DNA from: JBIOWF01 sp044868295
Lineage (GTDB): Bacteria; Actinomycetota; Actinomycetes; Streptosporangiales; Streptosporangiaceae
Length of the DNA stretch: 33,849 bases
Direction: 5' to 3'
NCBI GenBank assembly: GCA_044868295.1
Contig: JBIOWF010000203.1
Coordinates: 1 to 33,849 of the forward strand
Part shown: positions 23,825-30,658 of the stretch, piece by piece
How positions within the stretch are numbered: position 1 is the first letter of the stretch
How the letters are laid out: each line of letters starts with the position of its first letter
The notes under the pieces: generated by a model
Databases searched by the model: none
Told to the model about the DNA's origin: nothing
What the model saw: the letters and a program-made list of their open reading frames with translations, nothing else
Position numbers and translations under genes: made by a program

Positions 23825-24928
23825 ATCGGCTGCCGGAGAGCGGCCGGATTCGACGTGCTTCGCGGCGAAGGCGGACACCCGGTCGACCAGCCAGGGCTCC
23901 ACGCCCAGCCGGGGCAGCGCCTCTACGGCCGCGCGGAAGCAGCCTTCGGCGGCCCGCCGCAGGCGAGGCTCGCCCAGCCCCAGGCGGGCGGCGTCCACCC
24001 ACATCCCGCTCACCGGGGCCGCCGCGTCGAGCGCTGCCTCGGCCGCCCGGTCATCCATGATCAGCGCGTACACCACGGCGGCGCAGACCGGCCAGTCGTC
24101 CGGCCCCTGCGCGTCCAGGTAGCGCGTCTCCAGCCACCTGCGGGGCCGTACCGGAGGGAAGAGGGTCGTCGCGTGGTAGGCCAGATCCTCGCTGGCCGGC
24201 GGCCTCCCGGCCACCTTTTCGAAGTCCCGGAACAGTGAGCCGTCGAGGACGGGCCGGCAGCCGTCCCCGTCCTCCCTGATCAGCATCAGCCGGGCCGCGA
24301 GCAGATAGTCCGCCCAGTCCTCGGCGGGGTCTCCGCCTCTGGCCACGGGCGCGGTCCTGCTGCGGTCCAGGTTGTGCCACACGGCCTGGCGACCGGACAT
24401 CCAGCCCTGGACGGGTGAGTTGGCGAACGCCGCGACCAGCACCGGGCCGAGCAGGTGGGCCCGGCCCCACCGGACCGCGGGGTCGTCGCCGAAGTCCAGG
24501 TTGACCTGGATCGAGGCCGTCGAGCACATCATGGCCGCTCCGTGCGGCCGACCGAGGAACGCGGCCATGGCCTCGTATCGGGGCTGGCGCAACTGGCGCT
24601 CGGGAGGCCGGAGCGGGTCCAGGCCGGTGCCGCCCAGCGTCAGGTCGGCCTCGTGGAGCGCGAGCCGTACGGCCTCGACGTCGGAGACGAGGTTCGCGAT
24701 GGCGTCGGGCAGCGGGCCCGGCGGCGCGGAGAGCTCCAATTGGCCCCCGGGTTCGAACGTGACGAGGCTCCCGCCGGTCAGCGGCGGGAGCGCGTCGATG
24801 ATCCGTGGAATGGGGACCTGGCTCGTCGGCGCCTCCACGTCGAAAACGAGAAACTCCAGCTCAACGCCCAGGCGGTCCGTACCGGTCCCCCCGAAGCATC
24901 CCCGTGCGTACGCCTGGACATCGGTCAT
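23801..24928 (-). CDS. egtA: Glutamate-cysteine ligase of ergothioneine synthesis
   Basis: EgtA joins glutamate and cysteine to gamma-glutamylcysteine, the sulfur donor for EgtB. The 375-residue GCS2-like protein has RLGVELEFLVFD near the start, VTFEPGGQLELSAPPGPLP, MCSTASIQVNLDFGDD and SPVQGWMSGRQAVWHNLDRSR, all conserved positions in actinobacterial EgtA. It is slightly shorter than many homologs, mainly at the N-terminus. ATG 24928 has GGAGG four to five bases upstream and is the first gene of the egtABCD operon. The stop lies in the duplicated junction with egtB. Confidence 0.93.
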   Translation of the reverse strand: MTDVQAYARGCFGGTGTDRLGVELEFLVFDVEAPTSQVPIPRIIDALPPLTGGSLVTFEPGGQLELSAPPGPLPDAIANLVSDVEAVRLALHEADLTLGGTGLDPLRPPERQLRQPRYEAMAAFLGRPHGAAMMCSTASIQVNLDFGDDPAVRWGRAHLLGPVLVAAFANSPVQGWMSGRQAVWHNLDRSRTAPVARGGDPAEDWADYLLAARLMLIREDGDGCRPVLDGSLFRDFEKVAGRPPASEDLAYHATTLFPPVRPRRWLETRYLDAQGPDDWPVCAAVVYALIMDDRAAEAALDAAAPVSGMWVDAARLGLGEPRLRRAAEGCFRAAVEALPRLGVEPWLVDRVSAFAAKHVESGRSPAADLTEELYA

Positions 24929-25215
24929 CGCCCCTCCATCGGTGACACGCGACGGTCTGTAGATCTCTGGGTGACGCAGGCGTTACAGGGCCGATTCCTC
25001 CCCGTTTTGGTAGTAGGTATAACTCTAGGACCCTTAATTCGAGACTACATTCGGATGAATTGCCACACTGGCCGCCATTGGAACCTTTGTCCCCACTTAC
25101 CCCTTTGCTCGTGGGGGTCACCTCGCATAGACGACAGTGCTCGACGCGGGGGCACATCGCATGGACGACGGCCAGATGACGGCTGGATGACGGCACACGG
25201 GCGACGATGAATCGC
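24929..25215. other. Intergenic region upstream of egtA, including an AT-rich patch
   Basis: No gene is supported here. Bases about 25010-25090 are clearly AT-richer than the surroundings and probably carry the egtA promoter on the minus strand; I could not fix its boxes. A weak hairpin CCCCAC/GTGGGG (25091-25096 with 25111-25116) could end the membrane-protein transcript arriving from the right. Short direct repeats TCGCATRGACGAC (25123, 25157) and GATGACGGC (near 25176 and 25187) are also present. Confidence 0.4.
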
Positions 25216-25881
25216 TCAGGCCGCGACTGCCCCCGCGGACCACTCGCGGTCGCTCATACGCATGAGGGAGACGCCCATCGCACCGAGTGTGACGAGCAGG
25301 ATCGCCGGGCCCGCCAGACCGAGCAGCAGGGTCCAGGTGGTCCCGCCGATCACGAAGACCACGAGCCCGAGAACGGTGCCGGCGGGCAGCCACCACCCGG
25401 CCCGGCCCGCCCGGACCACCGAGATGGTGATCAGTATGAGTCCGAACAGCGTGCCGATCATGCCGGGGAGCTGCCATCCGGCGATCATCGCGGGCTGGGC
25501 CGCGCCGTCGATGATCGCCGCGGCCTGAGCCGCGGGCAGTCGCTGGTATGCGGAGGACTCGAAGAAGTCGACGAGGGTGAGCGAGGAGAAGTCGATCAGG
25601 CCGAGCACCCCCAGCACTCCCCCGATGTGGGCGAGCACCACGCCGCGCCCGCGGACCAGATGGATCAGGCCGATGACGCCGGGCACGAGCAGCACCCAGC
25701 AGTAGTGCAGGAGGCTCGCGCTGATCCCGACGGCGGTGGGGTGCAGCGCGTAGCTGGGGCCGGTCTCTGTGATGCCGGACGGGACCGGATCAATGGCCAT
25801 GCCGAGCAGCAGGCAGAGCGGAGCGAGGATGAGCGAGGCGCCCGCCGCGCGGCGCCGGAACGAAGCAGGATTCGTAATCAT
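25216..25881 (-). CDS. Hypothetical integral membrane protein
   Basis: A 221-residue protein with about six hydrophobic helices: ASLILAPLCLLLGMAI near the N-terminus, then LLHYCWVLLVPGVIGLIHLV, VVLAHIGGVLGVLGLID, LPGMIGTLFGLILITISVV, LPAGTVLGLVVFVIGG and GLAGPAILLVTLGAMGVSL. I do not recognise a named family beyond general actinobacterial membrane proteins. No close Shine-Dalgarno precedes ATG 25881. It is divergent from the histidine kinase gene (about 110 bases apart), a layout in which the two-component system often controls the neighbouring membrane protein; that link is inference. Confidence 0.7.
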   Translation of the reverse strand: MITNPASFRRRAAGASLILAPLCLLLGMAIDPVPSGITETGPSYALHPTAVGISASLLHYCWVLLVPGVIGLIHLVRGRGVVLAHIGGVLGVLGLIDFSSLTLVDFFESSAYQRLPAAQAAAIIDGAAQPAMIAGWQLPGMIGTLFGLILITISVVRAGRAGWWLPAGTVLGLVVFVIGGTTWTLLLGLAGPAILLVTLGAMGVSLMRMSDREWSAGAVAA

Positions 25882-25903
25882 GGCAGGAACGGTAGGAATC
25901 GCT

Positions 25904-25985
25904 CCTCCGCATGGTCGTCAATGCGGACTTTGAATGTTTTGTCCACCTAGAGGATGACTTTTTGCGGAGGGCGGCACTCTACTCT
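25904..25985. promoter_or_regulatory. Divergent promoter region of membrane protein and histidine kinase
   Basis: CCTCCGCA (25904-25911) and TGCGGAGG (25963-25970) form an 8-bp inverted repeat 51 bases apart, bracketing an AT-rich stretch. TACTCT (25980-25985) ends six bases before ATG 25992 and could be the -10 of a leaderless kinase mRNA, with TGACTT (25955-25960) as a loosely spaced -35. The arms could be response-regulator sites; no experimental analogue is known to me. Confidence 0.3.
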
Positions 25986-25991
25986 CTGCTC

Positions 25992-27104
25992 ATGACCTGG
26001 CGTCCTTCCTCCCTTGACTACCTCGTCGCGGGTGTCGTCGGCCTGTTCGCGGTCACCGAGGAGATCAGCGGTCGTACGCTCGCCCCGGACCGTCACCAGC
26101 CGGCCTGGTGGATCGCCGCGGGCGTCGCCGCGGCGGTTCTCATCCTCGTACGGCGTCGCGCCCCGTTCGCCGTGCTCTGCGCGTACTCCGTCGCCAACAT
26201 CGCCTCCCTCGCGCTCTCCCACGAGATGGCGGCGGCCTGGCAGTTCTACACGGAGATCATCCTCCTGTTCACCCTGTTCTGCGAGGCACGGCTGAGCATG
26301 GTGAAGGCGGCCGCCGGCCTGGTGGCGACGCTCTGTTTCGTGGGCACGATGACGTTCTCCCCCACGTCGATCGGCTGGGGTGACGTGGCCGTCGCCGTGG
26401 TGATGACGGCGCTCGCGGCCGGAGCCGGATTCGCGGTCCGCCGACACCGGCTGCTCGCCGTCCAGGCCGCCGAGCGCAGCGAGCTGCTCGCCCGGGAGGC
26501 CGTCTTCGAGGAACGCGCCAGGATCGCCCGGGAACTGCACGACATCGTGGCCCACAGCGTCAGCGTGATGACCATGCAGACCGGCGGCGTACGCCTCATG
26601 CTCCCCGAGGATCGCGAACGCGAGCGCGAGGTCCTCGCCACGATCGAGGACACCGGCCGCCAGGCCGTGGACGAGCTGCGGCGCATGCTCGGCCTCCTGC
26701 GCGGGCCGCGCGCGGACGGGCTCACGCCGCAACCCAGTCTCGACCGGCTGGACGACCTGGTGGAGCAGGTCCGCTCCGCCGGACTTGAGGTGAAGCTCGA
26801 CGTCAAGGGCGACCCCGTGCCGCTGCCCGCTGGACTCGACCTGTCCGCCTACCGCATCGTGCAGGAGGCGCTCACCAACACCCTCAAGCACGCCGGCCCG
26901 ACCGAGGCGGTGGTCACCATCACCTATCAGCCGCGCGCCCTCCACCTGGAGATCGTCGACCAGGGCGAGAGCCAGCCGAAATCGGGCGAGGGCGGGCACG
27001 GCCTGATCGGCATGCGCGAGCGGGTCGCCCTGTTCCAGGGCTCCCTGACCGCAGGCCCACTCCCCTCACGCGGCTACGGCGTCCACGCCGAGCTGCCCCT
27101 TTGA
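25992..27104 (+). CDS. Sensor histidine kinase, NarL/DesK-like (HisKA_3)
   Basis: A 370-residue membrane kinase. Residues 1-150 hold about five helices with short loops (YLVAGVVGLFAV, WWIAAGVAAAVLILV, IILLFTLFC, and so on), so it lacks a large extracellular sensor. The dimerisation/phosphoacceptor box is ERARIARELHDIVAHSVSVM with His183. The ATPase domain has SAYRIVQEALTNTLKHA (N box) and GHGLIGMRERVALFQGSL (G box). The frame can begin at ATG 25911, but the first 27 codons look non-coding, and ATG 25992 (MTWRPSSLDYLVAG) follows a plausible -10. The partner response regulator lies just downstream. Confidence 0.9.
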   Translation: MTWRPSSLDYLVAGVVGLFAVTEEISGRTLAPDRHQPAWWIAAGVAAAVLILVRRRAPFAVLCAYSVANIASLALSHEMAAAWQFYTEIILLFTLFCEARLSMVKAAAGLVATLCFVGTMTFSPTSIGWGDVAVAVVMTALAAGAGFAVRRHRLLAVQAAERSELLAREAVFEERARIARELHDIVAHSVSVMTMQTGGVRLMLPEDREREREVLATIEDTGRQAVDELRRMLGLLRGPRADGLTPQPSLDRLDDLVEQVRSAGLEVKLDVKGDPVPLPAGLDLSAYRIVQEALTNTLKHAGPTEAVVTITYQPRALHLEIVDQGESQPKSGEGGHGLIGMRERVALFQGSLTAGPLPSRGYGVHAELPL

Positions 27105-27122
27105 GCGGCCCATCGTCCCGAA

Positions 27123-27197
27123 CCCGTGCGGAAGAAGCCCGTGCGCGAGGAACCCGTACGTGACGAACCCGTGCGCGAGGCAGCCATGCGCGAGGAA
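27123..27197 (+). repeat. 15-bp tandem repeat, five units, before the response regulator
   Basis: Five 15-base units in register read Pro-Val-Arg-Lys-Lys, Pro-Val-Arg-Glu-Glu, Pro-Val-Arg-Asp-Glu, Pro-Val-Arg-Glu-Ala and Ala-Met-Arg-Glu-Glu in the frame of the response regulator. Differences among units are partly synonymous (GTG/GTA, CGC/CGT) or conservative (GAG/GAC). The array could be an N-terminal extension read from GTG 27126, or a non-coding leader holding repeated GAGGAA motifs. Confidence 0.75.
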
Positions 27198-27212
27198 GCC
27201 GGTGAACCGCCG

Positions 27213-27866
27213 ATGAGTTCGGCCATCGTGATCGCCGACGACCAGGCGATGATCCGCGCCGGGCTCCGGCTCGTGATCGGCACCCAGCCGGACCTCGCCG
27301 TCGTCGGCGAGGCGGCCGACGGACTGGAGGCGGTCGATCTCGTCCGCGACCTGCGGCCGGACGTCGTCCTGCTCGACATCGCGATGCCCCGCCTGGACGG
27401 CCTGGCGGCGGCCCGCCGGATCCTCTCCGAGCCTGATCCGCCGCGCGTCATCATGCTGACCACCTACGACACGGACGAGAACCTCGATCACGCGATCCGC
27501 GCCCGGGTCAGCGGTTTCCTGCTCAAGGTCTCCCCGCCCGAGCAACTGTTCGCGGCCATTCGCACCGCCGCGCGAGGAGACGCGCTGCTCGATCCGGCCG
27601 TGACCCGGCGGGTGATCGCCGGATACGGCCGGCCGCCCGAACCGGCGCCGCCCCCGGAAAGCGGCCTCACCCCGCGTGAGCTGGACGTGCTCGTCCTCAT
27701 CGCCAGGGGTTTGTCCAACGCGGAGATCTCCGCGACCCTGGTCGTCTCGGACGCCACGGTGAGCACGCACATCAACCGGCTGCTGGCCAAGCTCGGCCTG
27801 CGCGACCGCGCCCAGGCGGTCCGCTACGCGTACGAGTCAGGCATCATCCGCCCCGGCACCGAATGA
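27213..27866 (+). CDS. LuxR/NarL-family response regulator
   Basis: A 217-residue regulator forming a pair with the upstream kinase. The receiver domain starts SSAIVIADDQAMIRAGLRLV with the acidic pair, has the phosphoacceptor aspartate in DVVLLDIAMPRLDG, and the conserved lysine in GFLLKVSPPEQL. The C-terminal GerE/LuxR helix-turn-helix is LTPRELDVLVLIARGLSNAE followed by VSTHINRLLAKLGLRDRAQAV. I chose ATG 27213 because GGTGA lies seven bases upstream and the receiver fold begins there. An upstream in-frame start (GTG 27126) would add a PVREE-repeat tail of 29 residues. Target genes are unknown. Confidence 0.9.
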   Translation: MSSAIVIADDQAMIRAGLRLVIGTQPDLAVVGEAADGLEAVDLVRDLRPDVVLLDIAMPRLDGLAAARRILSEPDPPRVIMLTTYDTDENLDHAIRARVSGFLLKVSPPEQLFAAIRTAARGDALLDPAVTRRVIAGYGRPPEPAPPPESGLTPRELDVLVLIARGLSNAEISATLVVSDATVSTHINRLLAKLGLRDRAQAVRYAYESGIIRPGTE

Positions 27867-27921
27867 ATCCGCCCCAGCCGCCCATGGCAACCCGTCCGCT
27901 CCGCGTACGAGCCACGCATCA

Positions 27922-27943
27922 GCCGTCCATGACAGCCGACGGC
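27922..27943 (+). terminator. Weak hairpin after the response regulator
   Basis: GCCGTC (27922-27927) pairs with GACGGC (27938-27943) across a ten-base loop, in the gap between the response regulator and dapD. Six base pairs without a T run make this only a possible terminator. Confidence 0.25.
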
Positions 27944-28026
27944 CGCAAGACGGCGTTCGCGCAGACCTGGACCATCCCGACCTCTCGCCCCAGGCTGAGG
28001 GGACGGAGGACCGGTCCGCGCTCCGG

Positions 28027-28032
28027 TAGCGT
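28027..28032 (+). promoter_or_regulatory. -10 box of a probable leaderless dapD transcript
   Basis: TAGCGT fits the actinobacterial TAnnnT -10 consensus and ends eight bases before GTG 28041. There is no Shine-Dalgarno between. The position argues against the upstream TTG (28032-28034) as the start codon, because that codon overlaps the -10 box. Confidence 0.4.
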
Positions 28033-28040
28033 TGTCCGAT

Positions 28041-29009
28041 GTGACAGCTATCGATCCGAGCACCACGGGTGCGTACGGCATTGGCCTGGCGACGATCGCC
28101 TCTGACGGCACCGTTTTGGACACCTGGTTCCCCTCCCCCACGTTGGGCGATCCGCCCGCTGCGGGCACTCACCGGCTGACAGCCGACGAGCTCGACGCGG
28201 AGCTCGCCCCACTCGTCGGTCCCGACCCGGCACGCGGCGTCGAGGTCGTCGCGGTACGCACCGGCATCGGCAAGCTGGCCGAGGCCCCGGTGGACGCGCA
28301 CGACGCCTACCTGCGGCTGCATCTGCTGTCCGCACGCCTGGTCCAGCCGCACGGGCTCAACCTGGACGGAATCTTCGGGTTGCTGGCCAACGTCGTGTGG
28401 ACCAACCACGGCCCCTGCCCGGTGGCGGATTTCGAGACGGTTCGGCTCCGCCTGCGCGCACGCGGTCCCGTGACGGTCTACGGCGTGGACAAGTTCCCCC
28501 GCCTGGTCGACTATGTGCTGCCGTCGGGAGTTCGCGTCGCCGACGCCGACCGGGTACGGCTCGGCGCCCACCTGGCCGCCGGCACCACTGTGATGCACGA
28601 GGGTTTCGTCAACTTCAACGCGGGCACGCTCGGCGCCTCCATGGTGGAGGGCCGGATCTCCGCCGGGGTCGTCGTGGGTGACGGGTCGGACGTCGGCGGC
28701 GGCGCGTCGATCATGGGGACCCTGTCGGGCGGCGGCAAGGAGGTCGTCTCCGTCGGCGAGCGCTGCCTGCTCGGCGCCAACTCCGGAATCGGCATCTCCC
28801 TCGGCGACGACTGCGTCGTGGAGGCCGGCCTGTACGTCACGGCCGGAACCAAGGTCCTCCTTCCCGACGGGAACGTCGTCAAGGGCCGGGACCTGTCCGG
28901 CCGGAGCGGCATTCTGCTGCGCCGCAACTCGACCACCGGCGCCGTCGAGGCGGTCTTCCGGAAGGGGACCGGCATCGAGCTCAACGCGGCGCTGCACGCC
29001 AACGACTGA
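28041..29009 (+). CDS. dapD: Tetrahydrodipicolinate N-succinyltransferase
   Basis: DapD succinylates tetrahydrodipicolinate in the diaminopimelate/lysine pathway. The product is about 322 residues, like Mycobacterium tuberculosis DapD. It has TTGAYGIGLATIASDGTVLD at the N-terminus, LNLDGIFGLLANVVWTNHGP, and then a left-handed beta-helix of hexapeptide repeats (VRLGAHLAAGTTVMHEGFVN, LGASMVEGRISAGVVVGDGS) ending with GTGIELNAALHAND. I prefer GTG 28041; TTG 28032 adds three residues but overlaps the likely -10 box. It stands alone, not in an operon with the dapA remnant 4 kb downstream. Confidence 0.95.
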   Translation: MTAIDPSTTGAYGIGLATIASDGTVLDTWFPSPTLGDPPAAGTHRLTADELDAELAPLVGPDPARGVEVVAVRTGIGKLAEAPVDAHDAYLRLHLLSARLVQPHGLNLDGIFGLLANVVWTNHGPCPVADFETVRLRLRARGPVTVYGVDKFPRLVDYVLPSGVRVADADRVRLGAHLAAGTTVMHEGFVNFNAGTLGASMVEGRISAGVVVGDGSDVGGGASIMGTLSGGGKEVVSVGERCLLGANSGIGISLGDDCVVEAGLYVTAGTKVLLPDGNVVKGRDLSGRSGILLRRNSTTGAVEAVFRKGTGIELNAALHAND

Positions 29010-29048
29010 GAGCGTGGCATCCGAGACGGTTGGCGGGCGCTGAAGCGG

Positions 29049-29140
29049 GCGCACCGCCACCGTCCCAGAACCATGCGGACGCGCCGCCACCGCCCCCCAG
29101 ACATACAGGCGCGCCGCCACCGCCCCGCAGGCATGCGGGC
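29049..29140. repeat. 30-bp tandem repeat, three units, between convergent genes
   Basis: Two clear 30-base units (29081-29110, 29111-29140) start GCGCCGCCACCGCCCC and end CATACAGGC or CATGCGGGC; a 32-base diverged copy precedes them (29049-29080). The array lies between dapD and the convergent SnoaL-like gene. All reading frames across it stay open because of composition, so the glycine-rich minus-strand frame there is not taken as a gene. Confidence 0.75.
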
Positions 29141-29147
29141 GCGCGCC

Positions 29148-29190
29148 GTCGGGTCCTCTTGGCCCAAGCCGTCAGGTCTTCTTGCCCAAG
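29148..29190 (-). repeat. Duplicated 3' end of the SnoaL-like gene
   Basis: The last codons of the SnoaL-like gene with its stop (29171-29190, encoding Leu-Gly-Lys-Lys-Thr) are followed, just past the stop, by a near copy at 29148-29167 differing at about three positions. The offset is about 23 bases. It looks like a small tandem duplication at the gene end. Confidence 0.6.
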
Positions 29191-29603
29191 AGGGCAGTGT
29201 CCGCGACCTGCCACACGCCCTTGATCCGGCCCTCGGCGGTGATGTCGAAGACGTGGGCGAACCGGATCAGCTTGCTCTCATCGCCATCGTTCTCGATGAC
29301 TCGGTAGCAGCCCGTGGCGACGACCCTGTCTTCGCCGTCGACGTAGTTGTCCGGACGCACCTCGAACGAGTGGAAGCGGGCGGCCAACTGGGGATAGAAG
29401 CCGCCGAAGACCTCGGCCATGCCTCGATAGACACCTCCGTCGGGCGCCCCCGGGGTGATGTCCCATATCGGTTCGTCCACCAGCACGCCCTTTGCGCCGG
29501 CGAGATCGCGGTCGGTCAGTGCCCGATACAGCGCCTTGACCGTCCGAACGTTCGGGCTGTCGCCGCCGTCCGCTGACAGAGTCTTCGCCGTGAAGGTTGT
29601 CAT
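29172..29603 (-). CDS. SnoaL-like / NTF2-fold protein
   Basis: A 143-residue protein of the nuclear transport factor 2/SnoaL fold, a cone-shaped pocket used by polyketide cyclases, hydrolases and non-catalytic binders. NVRTVKALYRALTDRDLAGA forms the first helices, GVYRGMAEVFGGFYPQLAARF the pocket helix, and VVATGCYRVIENDGDESKLI with FAHVFDITAEGRIKGVWQVAD the beta-sheet. The substrate is unknown. ATG 29603 has GAGGA four bases upstream. It reads away from the ABM-like gene and faces dapD. A striking set of CCATAC half-sites lies 40 bases upstream. Confidence 0.85.
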   Translation of the reverse strand: MTTFTAKTLSADGGDSPNVRTVKALYRALTDRDLAGAKGVLVDEPIWDITPGAPDGGVYRGMAEVFGGFYPQLAARFHSFEVRPDNYVDGEDRVVATGCYRVIENDGDESKLIRFAHVFDITAEGRIKGVWQVADTALLGKKT

Positions 29604-29642
29604 CCGTTCCTCGGTTTCTCATGGAGTTGGAAGCGCGCGAGA

Positions 29643-29675
29643 AACCATACTGTGCCGTATGGTTGCGAGCCATAC
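29643..29675 (-). promoter_or_regulatory. Alternating CCATAC/GTATGG operator upstream of the SnoaL-like gene
   Basis: AACCATAC (29643-29650) and GTATGGTT (29657-29664) form a perfect 8-bp inverted repeat with a 6-base spacer. A third half-site, CCATAC (29670-29675), makes a second inverted pair with the middle one at a 7-base spacing. Such overlapping palindromes typically bind a dimeric repressor, for example of the TetR family, cooperatively. The regulator is not identified. Confidence 0.55.
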
Positions 29676-29820
29676 CGGGTGCCGCGCCCCTCAAACAACC
29701 CCAAGAGCCCCCAAATGCGCGCCTTGGCAACGCTGAGACCCACTTCAAGCGCCTCTTGATGGATGCGTGCGCACGCGGATGGCCGATCCCGGCGGGGCGC
29801 CCGTGCGGATCCGGTGCGAC

Positions 29821-30174
29821 CTACGGCCCGCTCGGGCCCGCTTCACGGCGGAAACCATAGGACCGTTCGACCCGCGCGACCTCGATGTCGTAGGCGGAGT
29901 ACCAGCGATCGCGGCCAAGCCGCTGCGCCTCAAGGTGTTCGGGATGCACCTTCCACGCGCTGATGGATTCCTCGTCCGTGTAATACAACACGGTGAGCTC
30001 ACGACCGTCCGGCCCGGTCAGGGACTCCCGGCCCAAGTACCCGGGCTGGCGCTGCCCGAGCTCGGCCATCCGCGCCCCCATCTGAGCGAAGGCCTCGCCG
30101 TCCACACCGCTCGACCGGCTACTGATGATCACCGCGTAGTACGGCGGCGCCGGCCGCACGAAGGACGCGCCCAC
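29821..30174 (-). CDS. ABM-like (antibiotic biosynthesis monooxygenase) family protein
   Basis: A small protein of about 105-117 residues with the ABM ferredoxin-like fold: YYAVIISSRSSGVDGEAFA, a helix MGARMAELGQRQPGYLGRES, TVLYYTDEESISAWKVHPEH, and a tail ending DIEVARVERSYGF. Family members are cofactor-free monooxygenases or heme-degrading enzymes; the activity here is unknown. The open frame extends to 30651, but the sequence beyond about 30180 has no family similarity. I used GTG 30174; GTG 30159 is almost as likely, and neither has a clear Shine-Dalgarno. Confidence 0.7.
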   Translation of the reverse strand: MGASFVRPAPPYYAVIISSRSSGVDGEAFAQMGARMAELGQRQPGYLGRESLTGPDGRELTVLYYTDEESISAWKVHPEHLEAQRLGRDRWYSAYDIEVARVERSYGFRREAGPSGP

Positions 30175-30402
30175 CCTTCCACCCCAATCAGTAATGACTG
30201 TAATTAGCGAATGGTACTTACGGGCACTGCTGCGACGCAACGTCTTTGAATCGGTCAGACCTACCCGAACCAGCCCCACCCCTGAACCACCTTGGCCGAT
30301 TTCCCGCATTGCCCCTGAGGCGACCCCGAACCGACCCCGAGTTGTCCCTGAAGTCGGCTCCTCCCCCGGGATATCCCCTCTGCACGGCCGTACCGTGAAG
30401 GC

Positions 30403-30579
30403 ATGGGACGCATACTTCTGATCGCCGCACTCGTCGTGGTCGGCTTCTTCGTCATCGGCGCCGTCATCGGCTTCGTCTGGTCCGCGCTGAAGTGGATCCT
30501 GATCATCGGCTTGATCGTGGCCGCCGTCATGGCCGTCATGAAGATCACACGATCCGCTTCCGGCAGCACATCGCACTGA
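30403..30579 (+). CDS. Small 58-residue membrane protein
   Basis: Fifty-eight codons starting MGRILLIAALVVVGFFVIGA and ending RSASGSTSH. Two hydrophobic helices (about residues 3-25 and 31-46) are joined by a short WSALKW turn, and a positively charged end (MKITRS) probably faces the cytoplasm. Codon third positions are strongly G/C, as in real genes here. TACCGT (30391-30396), a fair -10 box, ends six bases before ATG 30403, suggesting a leaderless message, though GAAGG is also close. Similar tiny membrane proteins of unknown role are common in actinobacteria. I do not recognise a specific family. Confidence 0.6.
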   Translation: MGRILLIAALVVVGFFVIGAVIGFVWSALKWILIIGLIVAAVMAVMKITRSASGSTSH

Positions 30580-30614
30580 TCCGCTCCGGCGCCTCGCTGA
30601 AGCCGTACCGGAGA

Positions 30615-30658
30615 TTGAGGCCGGCAGCGCAAGGAGCGTAGTCTCGTTCATATGAGCG
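30615..30658 (+). promoter_or_regulatory. Zinc-repressor promoter and autoregulatory palindrome
   Basis: -35 TTGAGG (30615-30620), 18-base spacer, -10 TAGTCT (30639-30644), then seven bases to the ATG (30652), a leaderless arrangement. The palindrome CGTTCATATGAGCG (30645-30658; six of seven pairs plus a T-G wobble) covers the transcription start and start codon. Its TTCATATGA core resembles SmtB/ArsR-type operators. Binding by the ArsR-like product would block its own transcription. Confidence 0.55.

Noticed and set aside
28981..29214. Glycine-rich 77-codon minus-strand frame over the 30-bp repeats
   Set aside because: All frames are open across this repeat because its composition avoids stops; no ribosome site or homology.
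30189..30200. CAGTAATGACTG palindrome upstream of the ABM-like gene as an operator
   Set aside because: Only 4-bp arms in an AT-rich patch; too short to separate from chance without comparative data.
30175..30651. Upstream extension of the ABM-like frame on the minus strand
   Set aside because: Low-complexity His/Asp-rich peptide antisense to the 58-residue membrane gene; no family similarity before about 30174.
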